Below, piece by piece: positions 1 through 7,701 of a DNA stretch of 64,000 nucleotides (position 1 is the first letter of the stretch; each line of letters begins with the position of its first letter). The translations under genes and the position numbers were made by a program. The DNA is from Paracoccus onubensis (GTDB lineage: Bacteria > Pseudomonadota > Alphaproteobacteria > Rhodobacterales > Rhodobacteraceae). The notes beneath the pieces are model-generated. The model worked only from the letters and a program-made list of their open reading frames with translations. It searched no databases and had not been told where the DNA came from. Location: positions 454,151 to 518,150 of the forward strand of contig NZ_QZCG01000001.1 in the NCBI RefSeq assembly GCF_003591515.1, given 5' to 3'.

Positions 1-537
1 GAGGACAGCCTTCCTGCGGATGTGCTTGGCATGACTCCGAAAGAGGCGAAGATGGATGGCGACAGGCTGATCGTCTTTTACGGTGAATCGATCGGACGTG
101 CGACCGTCACGATAATGCCCGCACCGGATGCCGACCCGAACAGCGCCAGCGCAAATGCCGAAGCTCCGGAAGGCCAAACGCCTGCTGCGCAACTCGTGTT
201 GACGCAGCAATTAAGCCAGAATTTATCTCGTGGCACGAATGCTTTGGGGGATGACTATAAGACGGAGCCTGCCCGGATCGACGGTCTGGAGGTGGATGAT
301 AAATCGGCAATTTGCGGCATTATCGAGCGCAGGCAGGCGGAAGAGCAGGTTGCTGACGGGAAAGAGCCGATGATCTTGCTGGACAGGGTATGCACCGCGC
401 AGCTGGGAGATGATGTGGTTTCGGTTTACGTGACCACCCCGATCTCGGAAAACATGCGCGAAAAGCTGACCAAGGACCAGCTGGGCTTCTCGGCCATTGT
501 CATCGCGACCCTGACGGATGAGATGCGGCAAAAATAG
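1..537 (+). CDS. Hypothetical protein, 5' end outside window
   Basis: The reading frame is open from the first base of the window, so the true start lies upstream; an internal GTG at 22 is probably not the start. I do not recognise a family. The visible 178 residues hold a middle stretch rich in Ala/Pro/Glu/Gln (about residues 39-65), then a C-terminal half with a conserved core (DDKSAICGIIE, followed by DDVVSVYVTTPISE). The same core occurs in the decayed gene at 15076-15633, which has a signal peptide, so this protein is probably exported too. That copy lacks about 79 residues present here. The C-terminus after TTPISE is predicted helical and charged. Confident as a gene, no function assigned. 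Confidence 0.75.
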   Translation, partial: EDSLPADVLGMTPKEAKMDGDRLIVFYGESIGRATVTIMPAPDADPNSASANAEAPEGQTPAAQLVLTQQLSQNLSRGTNALGDDYKTEPARIDGLEVDDKSAICGIIERRQAEEQVADGKEPMILLDRVCTAQLGDDVVSVYVTTPISENMREKLTKDQLGFSAIVIATLTDEMRQK

Positions 538-646
538 CCATATTGGACCAAGCTTCGAATGGCATGCGGATCAGCCCATGCCGGTAGCTTGCCGTTGACG
601 CCATGAACGGCCAATATGAAATCGCTCATATATCGGAGGTCATGAG

Positions 647-937
647 ATGAAGCGTTTCGCTATCCCTGCCATAATCGGCCTTGCCGCCGCCACGCCGGTT
701 TCTGCTGCGCTCAGCGGGTATTGGGATAGTTCCAAGGTCATTCACGCCATTCTGGGCAATGAGCGGGTGGCTGACGCCCTCAGGCAGCAACCCATCGAAA
801 GCATCATCAGTATCGAGAACGGCTATCAGATCGCCACTCAGGACTGCCAGGTCGAGGTTCAGGTGAGCCGCATCGCGCCCGACAGACCGGGCCCGGCGCG
901 GTTCAGCCTGCAAATCGGACCGGGACAATGCTCCTGA
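647..937 (+). CDS. Small secreted hypothetical protein
   Basis: A 96-residue protein with a clear Sec signal peptide (MKRF, then a hydrophobic stretch ending in Ala-rich PVSAA at about residue 20), so the mature protein of about 75 residues should be periplasmic or secreted. GGAGG lies 8 bases before the ATG and supports this start. The mature part contains two Cys (near residue 49 of the mature region and at the next-to-last position of the protein) that could form a disulfide. No family is recognised. It follows the preceding unknown gene by 109 bases on the same strand; whether they are co-transcribed cannot be seen. Confidence 0.7.
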   Translation: MKRFAIPAIIGLAAATPVSAALSGYWDSSKVIHAILGNERVADALRQQPIESIISIENGYQIATQDCQVEVQVSRIAPDRPGPARFSLQIGPGQCS

Positions 938-1065
938 CCGGATAATCTGGTCCGGCTGAACCGTGACGATTCGTTCAGGATGCGACGACTCCAAAGCTGC
1001 TTATTTCCGGTACAGCTCTGGAGCCGCAGTTGAACAGAGACGGGAATCCTGATCGTCATAAGGGC

Positions 1066-1227
1066 TTAGAAAGCCCGGGGATTGCCGTGGAAGTAAAGAG
1101 GCTCGGTTCCGGCGGGTTTACGACCGCTTCTTACCGATGCTCCAGCACGCAGGAACGCGAAAACGGTTGCGAGGAAGCTGCCACGTTTGACGGCAGGGGC
1201 GTAATGTTCGATGTTCGTATAGGCCAT
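1066..1227 (-). CDS. Possible 53-residue small protein
   Basis: A 53-codon frame starting ATG at 1227 with GGAG about 11 bases upstream. The start MAYTNIEH and the Phe/Leu/Ala-rich middle recall short DUF1127-like alphaproteobacterial proteins, but the Arg-rich DUF1127 C-terminal motif is not present, so it may be a decayed member or a chance frame. It lies alone in a 700-base stretch that otherwise shows no gene. Confidence 0.3.
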   Translation of the reverse strand: MAYTNIEHYAPAVKRGSFLATVFAFLRAGASVRSGRKPAGTEPLYFHGNPRAF

Positions 1228-1624
1228 GATTTCTACTCCATATGCTTGAGTGTGTGCTCAACGATACGGACTATATAGGGACCGTAATTGGAATTAGTTA
1301 TACCAGAGTGCGCATAGCTGTTTTGCACTCGCAGCATAGCTTTTCCGCGCATGCATCATCTGCCTGAATTTAGCCGCAGGGCTATCGCCGAAGGTGCAGG
1401 TGAATCTGGTGAAGCCGAGGGGAATCGAACCAATGCCTGTCCAGTCAGAATCTTATTTTTACAGAATTGTTATTATTTTATTTTTTGCTGTCAGTCTGTT
1501 TCTGCCCTTCAAGTATCGCAACGATTTTTGCAGCAAAATATGCAGCAGAATTCGAGGGCCGTCGCGCCGGAATACCGGTCGACTTGGCCACGGTGCGCGC
1601 CCTTGGAGAATGATATGACGCACA
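1228..1624. other. Stretch without a gene; AT-rich, contains tRNA scrap
   Basis: About 400 bases with no supportable coding sequence. From about 1441 to 1545 it is much richer in A and T than its surroundings, which is common beside integration sites. A tRNA 3'-end fragment lies at 1407-1431. A long open frame crossing here and running antisense to the ureohydrolase gene is judged an artefact of GC-rich third positions. Confidence 0.6.
1407..1431 (-). repeat. tRNA 3'-end fragment (att-like direct repeat)
   Basis: On the minus strand these 25 bases read as the end of a tRNA: T-loop TTCGATT, 3' half of the T stem, 3' half of the acceptor stem, then ACCA. They match 24 of 25 bases of the 3' end of the intact tRNA-Ala at 39164-39188, in the same orientation; the single difference is in the acceptor stem. 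No 5' part of a tRNA is present. Such a duplicated 3' end is what site-specific integration into a tRNA gene leaves at the far end of an island. It could instead derive from a different tRNA with a similar 3' end. Confidence 0.65.
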
Positions 1625-1716
1625 ATGGTGAGCGACGATGGCAGGCATTTTCCGAGAGGAATGACTTGGCACTTCCGGCGGGTTGTCCCGGCAGAATTCC
1701 GCTCCGGTGTCCAGCG
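1625..1716 (+). pseudogene. Tyrosine integrase, N-terminal fragment
   Basis: About 30 residues survive, including RGMTWHFRRVVPAEFR, which resembles the N-terminal SAM-like/core-binding start of phage-type tyrosine recombinases (commonly 'RG-T-WFRRRVPADLR' in alphaproteobacteria). The sequence runs directly into the 3' end of the convergent ureohydrolase gene, so the catalytic domain with the R-H-R-Y residues is gone. It lies 200 bases from the tRNA 3'-end fragment, the place expected for the integrase of a tRNA-inserted element. The family call rests on one motif, so moderate confidence. Confidence 0.55.
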
Positions 1717-2685
1717 TCATCCTCCGTCCCCTTCTGTGCGGGCATGGAAGATGAAACCGAGGAAGTTCAGCAGCACCTGCGCGGCAAGGATGGCGGTGCT
1801 GCCAGAGTGGTCATAGTCGGGCGCGACCTCCACCAGATCGACGCCGACCACCTCGTGCCGCCCCGCAAGGGCCTGCAGCATTTCCAACACCTCGTAATAG
1901 AGGAAACCGCCATGGCTGGGCGTGCCTGTGCCCGGCGCAATCGAAGGGCAGAAGCCGTCGATATCGATGGTGACATATACCCGTGCGCCCTTGGGAATGC
2001 GATCGATCACCCCTTGCGGCCCCAGCGCCCGCATCTGTCGCACCGAGAGAATGTCCGAACCCATCGCCCGGGCGGCGTCATAGCCCTCTTTCGCGGTCGA
2101 GGACACGTTGCGGATGCCGACCTGCGTCAAACCGGTGACATAAGGTTTTTCCGCCGCACGCCGCATCGGGTTGCCATGACCGTTGCGGACACCATGGCGC
2201 TCATCGACAAAATCCAGATGTGCGTCAATCTGAAGAATATGGATATCGCCCCGCCCCTCGAAAGCGTCGATGCAGGGGATGTTGACAGAATGGTCGCCGC
2301 CGATCACGACCGGCAATGCGCCCGCGTCGAGAATGGCGTTCACACCTGCCTTGATATTGGCGTGGCTTGTCGTGGTGTCGGTATGCACGATATCGGCATC
2401 ACCGATATCCACCATCTGCACCTCACCGCCCAGATAGGTGCAGTCATCTTCGTGGTCATAGGCCCCGGCATGGCCGAAGCTGAACAGAGTTGACGCTTCG
2501 CGCACCGCGCGGGGACCAAAGCGCGCGCCAGCCCGATACTGCGTGCCGAAATCGAAGGGTGCACCCAGCACGGCGATATCCGCATCGATCTGCGTCCAGT
2601 CGCCAACATAAGGCCGCTTGCCAAAGGTCGAGATGCCGACGAAGGGAAGGTTGAGGCGGCCGGAGTGATAGGAATGGGCATTCAC
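1717..2685 (-). CDS. speB: Ureohydrolase (agmatinase / guanidino-acid hydrolase type)
   Basis: 322 residues, the usual length for agmatinase-type ureohydrolases, which use a binuclear Mn site to release urea from a guanidino compound. Metal-ligand motifs are all present: GGDHS (about residue 129), QIDAHLDF (about 151), and TIDIDGFCPSIAPGTGTP (about 240), the last with the two family aspartates. A typical agmatinase has a bulkier residue pattern after DID, so the substrate could be agmatine, guanidinobutyrate, guanidinopropionate or guanidine. It lies 45 bases downstream of an MFS transporter on the same strand, and a divergent LysR gene follows, suggesting a small uptake-and-degradation unit. 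Enzyme class is sure, exact substrate is not. Confidence 0.85.
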   Translation of the reverse strand: MNAHSYHSGRLNLPFVGISTFGKRPYVGDWTQIDADIAVLGAPFDFGTQYRAGARFGPRAVREASTLFSFGHAGAYDHEDDCTYLGGEVQMVDIGDADIVHTDTTTSHANIKAGVNAILDAGALPVVIGGDHSVNIPCIDAFEGRGDIHILQIDAHLDFVDERHGVRNGHGNPMRRAAEKPYVTGLTQVGIRNVSSTAKEGYDAARAMGSDILSVRQMRALGPQGVIDRIPKGARVYVTIDIDGFCPSIAPGTGTPSHGGFLYYEVLEMLQALAGRHEVVGVDLVEVAPDYDHSGSTAILAAQVLLNFLGFIFHARTEGDGG

Positions 2686-2730
2686 GGATGATATCCTTAG
2701 GTTTGGAATTAAATGAAGGTGGCAGAGCCG

Positions 2731-4083
2731 CTATTCGTCCTTGAGCCTGGACCCGGCGCGGCCTGCGGTACTGATCGCAATCGCGGCAAAGGTCACCACC
2801 GCCGCGCCGACCAGATACCAGGCCGGGGCCAGCTTCGAACCGGTGACACCGATCAGCCAGGTTGCGATCAGCGGAGCGGTGCCGCCAAAAAGCGCATTGG
2901 CGCTGTTGAAGCTGAGCGCGAAGCCCGAGAAGCGCACCCGGGTCGGGAACAACTCGCACAGAAAAGTCGGTAGTGTCCCGCCATTCATCGACAGCAGCGC
3001 ACCGAACAGCGCCCAGACGCCCAGGATGATGAAGAAGCCGGTCGAGGGGACACCGGTAAAGACCGCGCCGGACAGCAGCACGAACATCGGCACGGTCAGG
3101 ATGGCAAACAATACCGAGCAGGCCATCAGTACCTTTTTGCGCCCGATATGATCAGACAGCGCACCCATCAGAAAGATCGAACCCAGATAGACCGCGAGCG
3201 AGGCGGTCGAGCCGATGAAGGCGGCGGTCTCGGAAATACCGAGTTCGGTCGAGAGATAGATCGGCATGTAGCTCAGCACCAGATAGAAACCGACCGCATT
3301 GAGAAGTGTGCCACCGAAGGCGATCAGCACTTCCCGGCAATGACTGGTCAACAGCTCGATCACAGGGGTTTGCGGCACATGCTGCGCCTCTTCCAACGCC
3401 TTGAAATGCGGGGTCTCGTCCAGCCTGCGGCGGATATAGACGCCGACATAGCCTAGCGGCAGCGCCATCAGGAACGGCAGGCGCCAGCCCCAGGAGTGCA
3501 ATTGTTCCGTCGTCAGCAGGCCATGCAGGATCGCCACGAAAAGCGAGGCTGCAAGCAGACCCGCCGCCTCGCCCGCGGGTACGAGACAGGTCATCATGCC
3601 GCGTTTGTTGTCGGGCGCGTATTCGGCCAGAAAGGACGCGGCTCCGGCATATTCGCCGGACGCGGCAAAGCCCTGCACCAGTCGGGCGACAAGCAACAAT
3701 CCCGCCGCCCAAAGGCCGACCGATTCATAGGTGGGCAGGAACGCGATCACGAAGGTCGCCGCCGACATGATGAAGATCGACAGCGAAAGGGTTTTCTGCC
3801 GCCCGATCCTGTCGCCGAAATGACCCCAGATGATTCCGCCGATCGGGCGCACGATGAATGACAGGGCGAAGACCGCATAAGTCGCGAGCAGCGCGGTACG
3901 GGCGTCGGTTCCGGGAAAGAAGACGACGGCGATCACCGTGGCGAGAAAGCCGTAGGACGCATAGTCGAACCACTCGACAAAAGTGCCTATGAAGCTTGCC
4001 ATCCCGGCTCGACGCAATACGATGCCTGTCGGATTGACGCCGGGAACGGTGATGCCGGGCGGGTCGGTAACGGTGTCTGTCAT
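2731..4083 (-). CDS. MFS transporter, metabolite:H+ symporter type
   Basis: 450 residues with about 12 hydrophobic segments and the family signatures GHFGDRIGRQKTL (loop 2-3, about residue 89) and DHIGRKKVL (loop 8-9). The start FIGTFVEWFDYASYG is typical of the MHS group that includes ShiA, ProP and KgtP. An in-frame upstream ATG exists, but ATG at 4083 is chosen because GGAGGAGA lies 8-15 bases before it and the protein then begins with the usual polar leader. Paired with the ureohydrolase downstream, it probably imports the guanidino substrate or a related amine or organic acid. The substrate cannot be read from sequence. Confidence 0.88.
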   Translation of the reverse strand: MTDTVTDPPGITVPGVNPTGIVLRRAGMASFIGTFVEWFDYASYGFLATVIAVVFFPGTDARTALLATYAVFALSFIVRPIGGIIWGHFGDRIGRQKTLSLSIFIMSAATFVIAFLPTYESVGLWAAGLLLVARLVQGFAASGEYAGAASFLAEYAPDNKRGMMTCLVPAGEAAGLLAASLFVAILHGLLTTEQLHSWGWRLPFLMALPLGYVGVYIRRRLDETPHFKALEEAQHVPQTPVIELLTSHCREVLIAFGGTLLNAVGFYLVLSYMPIYLSTELGISETAAFIGSTASLAVYLGSIFLMGALSDHIGRKKVLMACSVLFAILTVPMFVLLSGAVFTGVPSTGFFIILGVWALFGALLSMNGGTLPTFLCELFPTRVRFSGFALSFNSANALFGGTAPLIATWLIGVTGSKLAPAWYLVGAAVVTFAAIAISTAGRAGSRLKDE

Positions 4084-4217
4084 TGCGAAGGTCTCCTCCC
4101 ATTCGCCTAGACGACACACCATCCTGCAGCGCTGATCCGGACCTGTCTGGGGTCGGATTTCCCTTCAGAGCGGTGTGCGATCCCAAAAATCTCGCCGGCC
4201 AGTCTTGCTGTCGCGAA

Positions 4218-4240
4218 TAACTGTATAAAAGCTGAAGTTA
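4218..4240. promoter_or_regulatory. Candidate LysR-type operator
   Basis: TAACT and AGTTA form a perfect 5-bp inverted repeat separated by 13 bases, inside an AT-rich part of the 196-base divergent intergenic region between the MFS gene and the LysR gene, 40 bases before the regulator start. This is the position and shape expected for a LysR autoregulatory/activator site. Short arms, so tentative. Confidence 0.35.
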
Positions 4241-4279
4241 ATAATGTTCATATCAGAATTGGTGATGTAATAATTCGGC

Positions 4280-5185
4280 ATGCGGATCAGCGATTTCACC
4301 CTGCGCAATCTGCGCACATTCTGTGCGGTGGCCGAACATGGCGGTTTTCTGGGTGCACAAGCGATGCTTGGAATGAGCCAGCCGGCGATCAGCGCTCATA
4401 TCAAGGATCTGGAGGTCGGGCTTGGCTTTTCGCTCTGCCGTCGCGGCCGCGGTGGTTTTGCGCTGACCGAGAAGGGCAAGGACGTCTATGCCCATGCCAA
4501 GGACATGCTTTCGGGCATCGAGGATTGCGAGGCGCGGCTGGGCGCATTGCGGCAGGTGCTGACCGGGCATCTGCGGGTGGGTCTCGTCGACAGCGAGGCC
4601 GATAATCCCGATCTGCCCGTGCATCGCGCCATCCGCCGATTCTTTTCGCGCGAGCAAGAGGTGCGTCTGAGCCTTGAGGTCGGCACGCCCGAGGCCCTTG
4701 CCAAGGCCCTGCAAACCGGCGAGGTCCATGTCGCCATCGGTCCCTTTCCCAACCGCCAGCCGAATATCGACTACTCGCCGATCTATGCCGAGGAACACGC
4801 CCTGTTCTGCGGCCGCGATCACCCGCTGTTCATGCGCCCTGCCGCTGAAATCACGACAGCGATGTTGTCCCCTTATCCGATGACGGTGAGGCCTTATCTG
4901 CAGCGTGCAGAGCTTTCAGCCCTTCAGGATGCGCATGTGACCGCCTCTGTCTCCAACATGGAGGCGCAGGCGATCCTGATCCGAAGCGGTTGTTTCCTCG
5001 GCTTTCTGCCGGTGCATTTCGCGCGGAAATGGCTGAGCGATGGCCAGATGCGCCGGATAGACCTGCCCGGTCTCGGCTGGCGCTCGCAATTCCATATCGC
5101 GCAGCGCGTCCAGCCTGAACCGACCGGGATCGCCCGATTGTTCGTGCGAGATGTAAAGCAGGAGTTGATCCCGCATCAGGTATGA
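4280..5185 (+). CDS. LysR-family transcriptional regulator
   Basis: 301 residues, the usual LysR length. The N-terminal winged HTH (residues 8-66) includes LRTFCAVAEHGGF and MSQPAISAHIKDLE; a linker helix follows and then the type 2 periplasmic-binding-like effector domain (about 95-295). It is transcribed away from the MFS-ureohydrolase pair with a 196-base shared upstream region, the classical arrangement for a regulator controlling the divergent operon. The ligand is unknown; by context it may be the guanidino or amine substrate of that operon. Confidence 0.9.
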   Translation: MRISDFTLRNLRTFCAVAEHGGFLGAQAMLGMSQPAISAHIKDLEVGLGFSLCRRGRGGFALTEKGKDVYAHAKDMLSGIEDCEARLGALRQVLTGHLRVGLVDSEADNPDLPVHRAIRRFFSREQEVRLSLEVGTPEALAKALQTGEVHVAIGPFPNRQPNIDYSPIYAEEHALFCGRDHPLFMRPAAEITTAMLSPYPMTVRPYLQRAELSALQDAHVTASVSNMEAQAILIRSGCFLGFLPVHFARKWLSDGQMRRIDLPGLGWRSQFHIAQRVQPEPTGIARLFVRDVKQELIPHQV

Positions 5186-5289
5186 GTGTCTGCCCCTTGC
5201 CAGAATAACATCCCGCTCCGTCTCGGCATGTAATCGGGTGATGGGTGCAGTTAATGCCTCTGTCCAACGATGTTCTCGAATTTTGCGAC

Positions 5290-5527
5290 ATCCGCTATGC
5301 CGCGATCGATAGTGTCGGCTTTTGATAGCGGACACTATGAGGCAGCGAACGATGCTGCCAACGAATACCCATCCCATCACGACCAAGGACTCCACGGCAA
5401 TATAGATCGCATCCAGCACGACAAGCTGAACCGTGAGTGAGCTTTCGCCGTCTTGCATAATGAACAGAGGCACGAATGCCGTGAACAGCAGGATAGGCTT
5501 GGGATTGGTCACGGCAACCAGGAACTC
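5290..5527 (-). pseudogene. LysE/RhtB-family exporter remnant
   Basis: The minus strand encodes LVAVTNPKPILLFTAFVP, close to the conserved 'NPK-x-LFF-x-A-x-x-PQF' centre of LysE/RhtB amino-acid exporters, followed by a matching hydrophobic helix (QLVVLDAIYIAVESLVVMGW). The N-terminal half of the family, including its first three membrane helices, is missing, and the C-terminus runs into unrelated sequence that overlaps the end of the LysR gene. It is therefore a truncated copy. A 10-bp inverted repeat starts exactly where the upstream part breaks off. Confidence 0.6.
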
Positions 5528-5559
5528 ACGTCATGCGAGAGCAGAAGTGTCCTGGTTGC
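5514..5559. repeat. 10-bp inverted repeat
   Basis: GCAACCAGGA (5514-5523) and TCCTGGTTGC (5550-5559) are perfect inverse copies separated by 26 bases. They lie at the broken 5' edge of the LysE remnant. This could be a hairpin or the trace of a small inserted element; no transposase sequence is seen. The rest of 5560-5669 shows nothing recognisable. Confidence 0.5.
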
Positions 5560-5669
5560 GGGGTGGGTCATTTATGGCCCCCCGTTCATGACCGATCATC
5601 ATCGTTGACCGCCCCCGATGCTCCGAATTTGCGATCATAGATCCGACACGAAGGACATCATGCTCGCGG

Positions 5670-5691
5670 TTTTTACGCGATTTTTACGCGA
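5670..5691 (+). promoter_or_regulatory. Candidate KdpE operator (11-bp tandem repeat)
   Basis: TTTTTACGCGA occurs twice in direct tandem, period 11 bases (one helical turn), 77 bases before the first small kdp ORF. The E. coli KdpE site upstream of kdpFABC is also a T-rich direct repeat with 11-base spacing (TTTATA-N5-TTTACA). Since kdpDE are encoded in the same operon, binding of a KdpE dimer here is a reasonable inference. Confidence 0.55.
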
Positions 5692-5767
5692 CACCCGGAA
5701 AATTCACATATCGCCTTAACGCAACTTTGCGCGATGGCTGCTGCGATTGAACATGCAGGAGCTGAAT

Positions 5768-5851
5768 ATGGCTGATCTGATTTACCTGGCGCTTGGCATT
5801 GGCGCCTTTGTCGCCTTTGCCCTGACGCCCCGCCTGATCGAACGATTGTGA
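5768..5851 (+). CDS. 27-residue membrane peptide upstream of kdpF
   Basis: An ATG with CAGGAG 8-13 bases upstream opens a 27-codon frame (MADLIYLALG, then a hydrophobic helix, ending PRLIERL). It is a single membrane-spanning peptide with basic end, too short for usual gene calls. It is followed after 7 bases by a second tiny membrane ORF that looks like KdpF. Similar short ORFs precede kdpF in some proteobacteria as far as I recall. It may be an extra stabilising subunit or a leader peptide. Confidence 0.55.
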   Translation: MADLIYLALGIGAFVAFALTPRLIERL

Positions 5852-5858
5852 GGCCGAA

Positions 5859-5945
5859 ATGCTGGACCTCATTCTGGGCCTCGCCGTCGCGGCAGGGATT
5901 TTCGTCTTTCTGATCCTGACGCTGGCGCGTCAAGGCCGTTCATAA
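5859..5945 (+). CDS. kdpF: KdpF, small subunit of K+-transporting ATPase
   Basis: 28 residues (MLDLILGLAVAAG, then IFVFLILTLARQ), one membrane helix with a short basic tail, the size and form of KdpF (29 residues in E. coli), the peptide that stabilises KdpABC. It sits 10 bases before kdpA, and AAGGAGA for kdpA overlaps its stop. Start chosen as the only ATG in frame; no strong Shine-Dalgarno is seen, so it may be translated by coupling with the preceding mini-ORF. Confidence 0.7.
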   Translation: MLDLILGLAVAAGIFVFLILTLARQGRS

Positions 5946-5955
5946 GGAGACGGTC

Positions 5956-7641
5956 ATGCCCGATCTGATCGGATATATCCTTTATGCATTCGCGTTGACC
6001 GGAGGCGGCTATCTGCTGGCCTCCCATATGACGCGCGTCTATGCCGGAGAAGGGAACCTGCTCTCGCGGTTTCTTGCCCCGGTCGAAAGGGGTTTCTACA
6101 GTCTGGCCGGTATCCGGCCCGGCGCGTCGCAGGGCTGGCGGGGCTATACAATAGCGGTCCTGACCTTCAACCTTGCTGGTTTCTGCCTGCTCTACGTTAT
6201 CCTGCGATCGCAGAACCTGCTTCCGTTAAACCCGGACGGAATCGCGGCGATGTCCCCGGATCTGGCCTTCAACACGGCTGTCAGCTTTGTCACCAACACC
6301 AACTGGCAGGCTTATTCCGGCGAGGCCCAGCTTTCCTACCTTGCCCAGATGGCCGGACTGACTGTGCAGAACTTCGTTTCTGCCGCGACGGGCATGGCCG
6401 TGGCGGTCGCTGTGATCCGGGGCTTTACCGGTCCGAAAAACAGCGGGCTGGGGAATTTCTGGTGCGACATGACGCGATCGGTGCTTTATGTCCTGCTGCC
6501 GCTTTCGGTCATTCTGGGGTTGATCCTGATCCTTCAGGGCGTGCCCCAGACATTGCTGGGAGCGGCCCATGTCACGACGCTTGAAGGCGCCGATCAGGTG
6601 ATCGCGCGCGGTCCGGCAGCCAGCCAGATCGCCATCAAGCAACTGGGCACGAATGGCGGCGGGTTCTTCGGCGTGAACTCTGCCCATCCGTTCGAGAACC
6701 CGACCATCGTCTCGAACATGTTCCAGACGCTTGCGATTCTGCTGATTCCGGTATCCTTCTGCTTTCTGTTCGGCCGCATGGCGCAGGACAAGCGGCAGGG
6801 ATGGGCGATCTTCGCCGCGATGGCCGTGATGTTCGCGCTGGGGCTGGCGGTGATCCATTTCGGCGAAGCCGGAGGCAACCCACTGCTGGGTGCCGGGCCG
6901 AACATGGAGGGCAAGGAAACCCGCTTTGGCGCTGCGCTTTCGGCGCTCTGGGCCGAGGCCACGACCGCCGCCTCAAACGGCTCGGTCAACGCCATGCATG
7001 ACAGTTTCATGCCGCTGTCCGGCCTTGTCACCATGGTCAACATGCAGATCGGCGAAGTGATCTTTGGCGGCGTCGGCGCGGGTCTCTATGGCATGCTGCT
7101 TTATGTCGTGCTTGCCGTGTTCCTGGCCGGCCTGATGGTCGGACGCTCGCCCGAATATCTGGGCCGCAAGATAGAAGGACGCGAGGTCACGCTGGCGATG
7201 CTGGCATTCCTGTCGATGCCGTTGGGTATTCTTGTCGGCGGCGCGATTTCTGCCACCGTGCCGATGGCGCTGCAATCCGTGCAGGATGCCGGACCGCACG
7301 GGCTGAGCGAGATCCTCTACAGCTATTCCTCGGCGGTTGGAAATAACGGTTCGGCATTCGCGGGCTGGGGTGCGGCGGAGCCCTGGCAGACCACGGCACT
7401 TGGCCTCGCGATGCTGCTGGGGCGCTATGCGATCATCGTGCCGATGCTGGCCATCGCCGGATCGCTGATCGACAAGCAGAAAAGCCCGTCCACCGCCGGA
7501 ACCTTCCCCACGCATGGGCCGCTATTCGTGACGCTTCTGATCGTCACCGTGGTGATCTTCGGGGCGCTGACATTCTTCCCGGTTCTCGCCCTTGGACCCA
7601 TCGCCGAGCATACGGCGGTGATCGCCGGGCAAGGCTATTGA
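5956..7641 (+). CDS. kdpA: K+-transporting ATPase channel subunit KdpA
   Basis: 561 residues (E. coli KdpA 557), about ten membrane helices. The four selectivity-filter loops are visible, for example VTNTNWQAYSGE (about residue 113), LGTNGGGFFGVNSAHPFENP (about 231) and VGNNGSAFAG (about 465). KdpA selects and binds K+ in the high-affinity KdpFABC pump of the inner membrane. ATG at 5956 is preceded by AAGGAGA. It is the first large gene of the kdp operon, expected to be induced by KdpDE under K+ limitation. Confidence 0.97.
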   Translation: MPDLIGYILYAFALTGGGYLLASHMTRVYAGEGNLLSRFLAPVERGFYSLAGIRPGASQGWRGYTIAVLTFNLAGFCLLYVILRSQNLLPLNPDGIAAMSPDLAFNTAVSFVTNTNWQAYSGEAQLSYLAQMAGLTVQNFVSAATGMAVAVAVIRGFTGPKNSGLGNFWCDMTRSVLYVLLPLSVILGLILILQGVPQTLLGAAHVTTLEGADQVIARGPAASQIAIKQLGTNGGGFFGVNSAHPFENPTIVSNMFQTLAILLIPVSFCFLFGRMAQDKRQGWAIFAAMAVMFALGLAVIHFGEAGGNPLLGAGPNMEGKETRFGAALSALWAEATTAASNGSVNAMHDSFMPLSGLVTMVNMQIGEVIFGGVGAGLYGMLLYVVLAVFLAGLMVGRSPEYLGRKIEGREVTLAMLAFLSMPLGILVGGAISATVPMALQSVQDAGPHGLSEILYSYSSAVGNNGSAFAGWGAAEPWQTTALGLAMLLGRYAIIVPMLAIAGSLIDKQKSPSTAGTFPTHGPLFVTLLIVTVVIFGALTFFPVLALGPIAEHTAVIAGQGY

Positions 7642-7701
7642 ACCATGTCGCGGCCTGCATCTCTGGCCGCGATGCGATCTCTCAATTCAAGGACAAAGAA
7701 G

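Noticed and set aside
1351..2493. 380-residue frame antisense to the ureohydrolase
   Set aside because: Composition is Arg/His/Ala-rich without any family motif and it lies fully opposite a well-supported gene; a by-product of GC-rich third positions.
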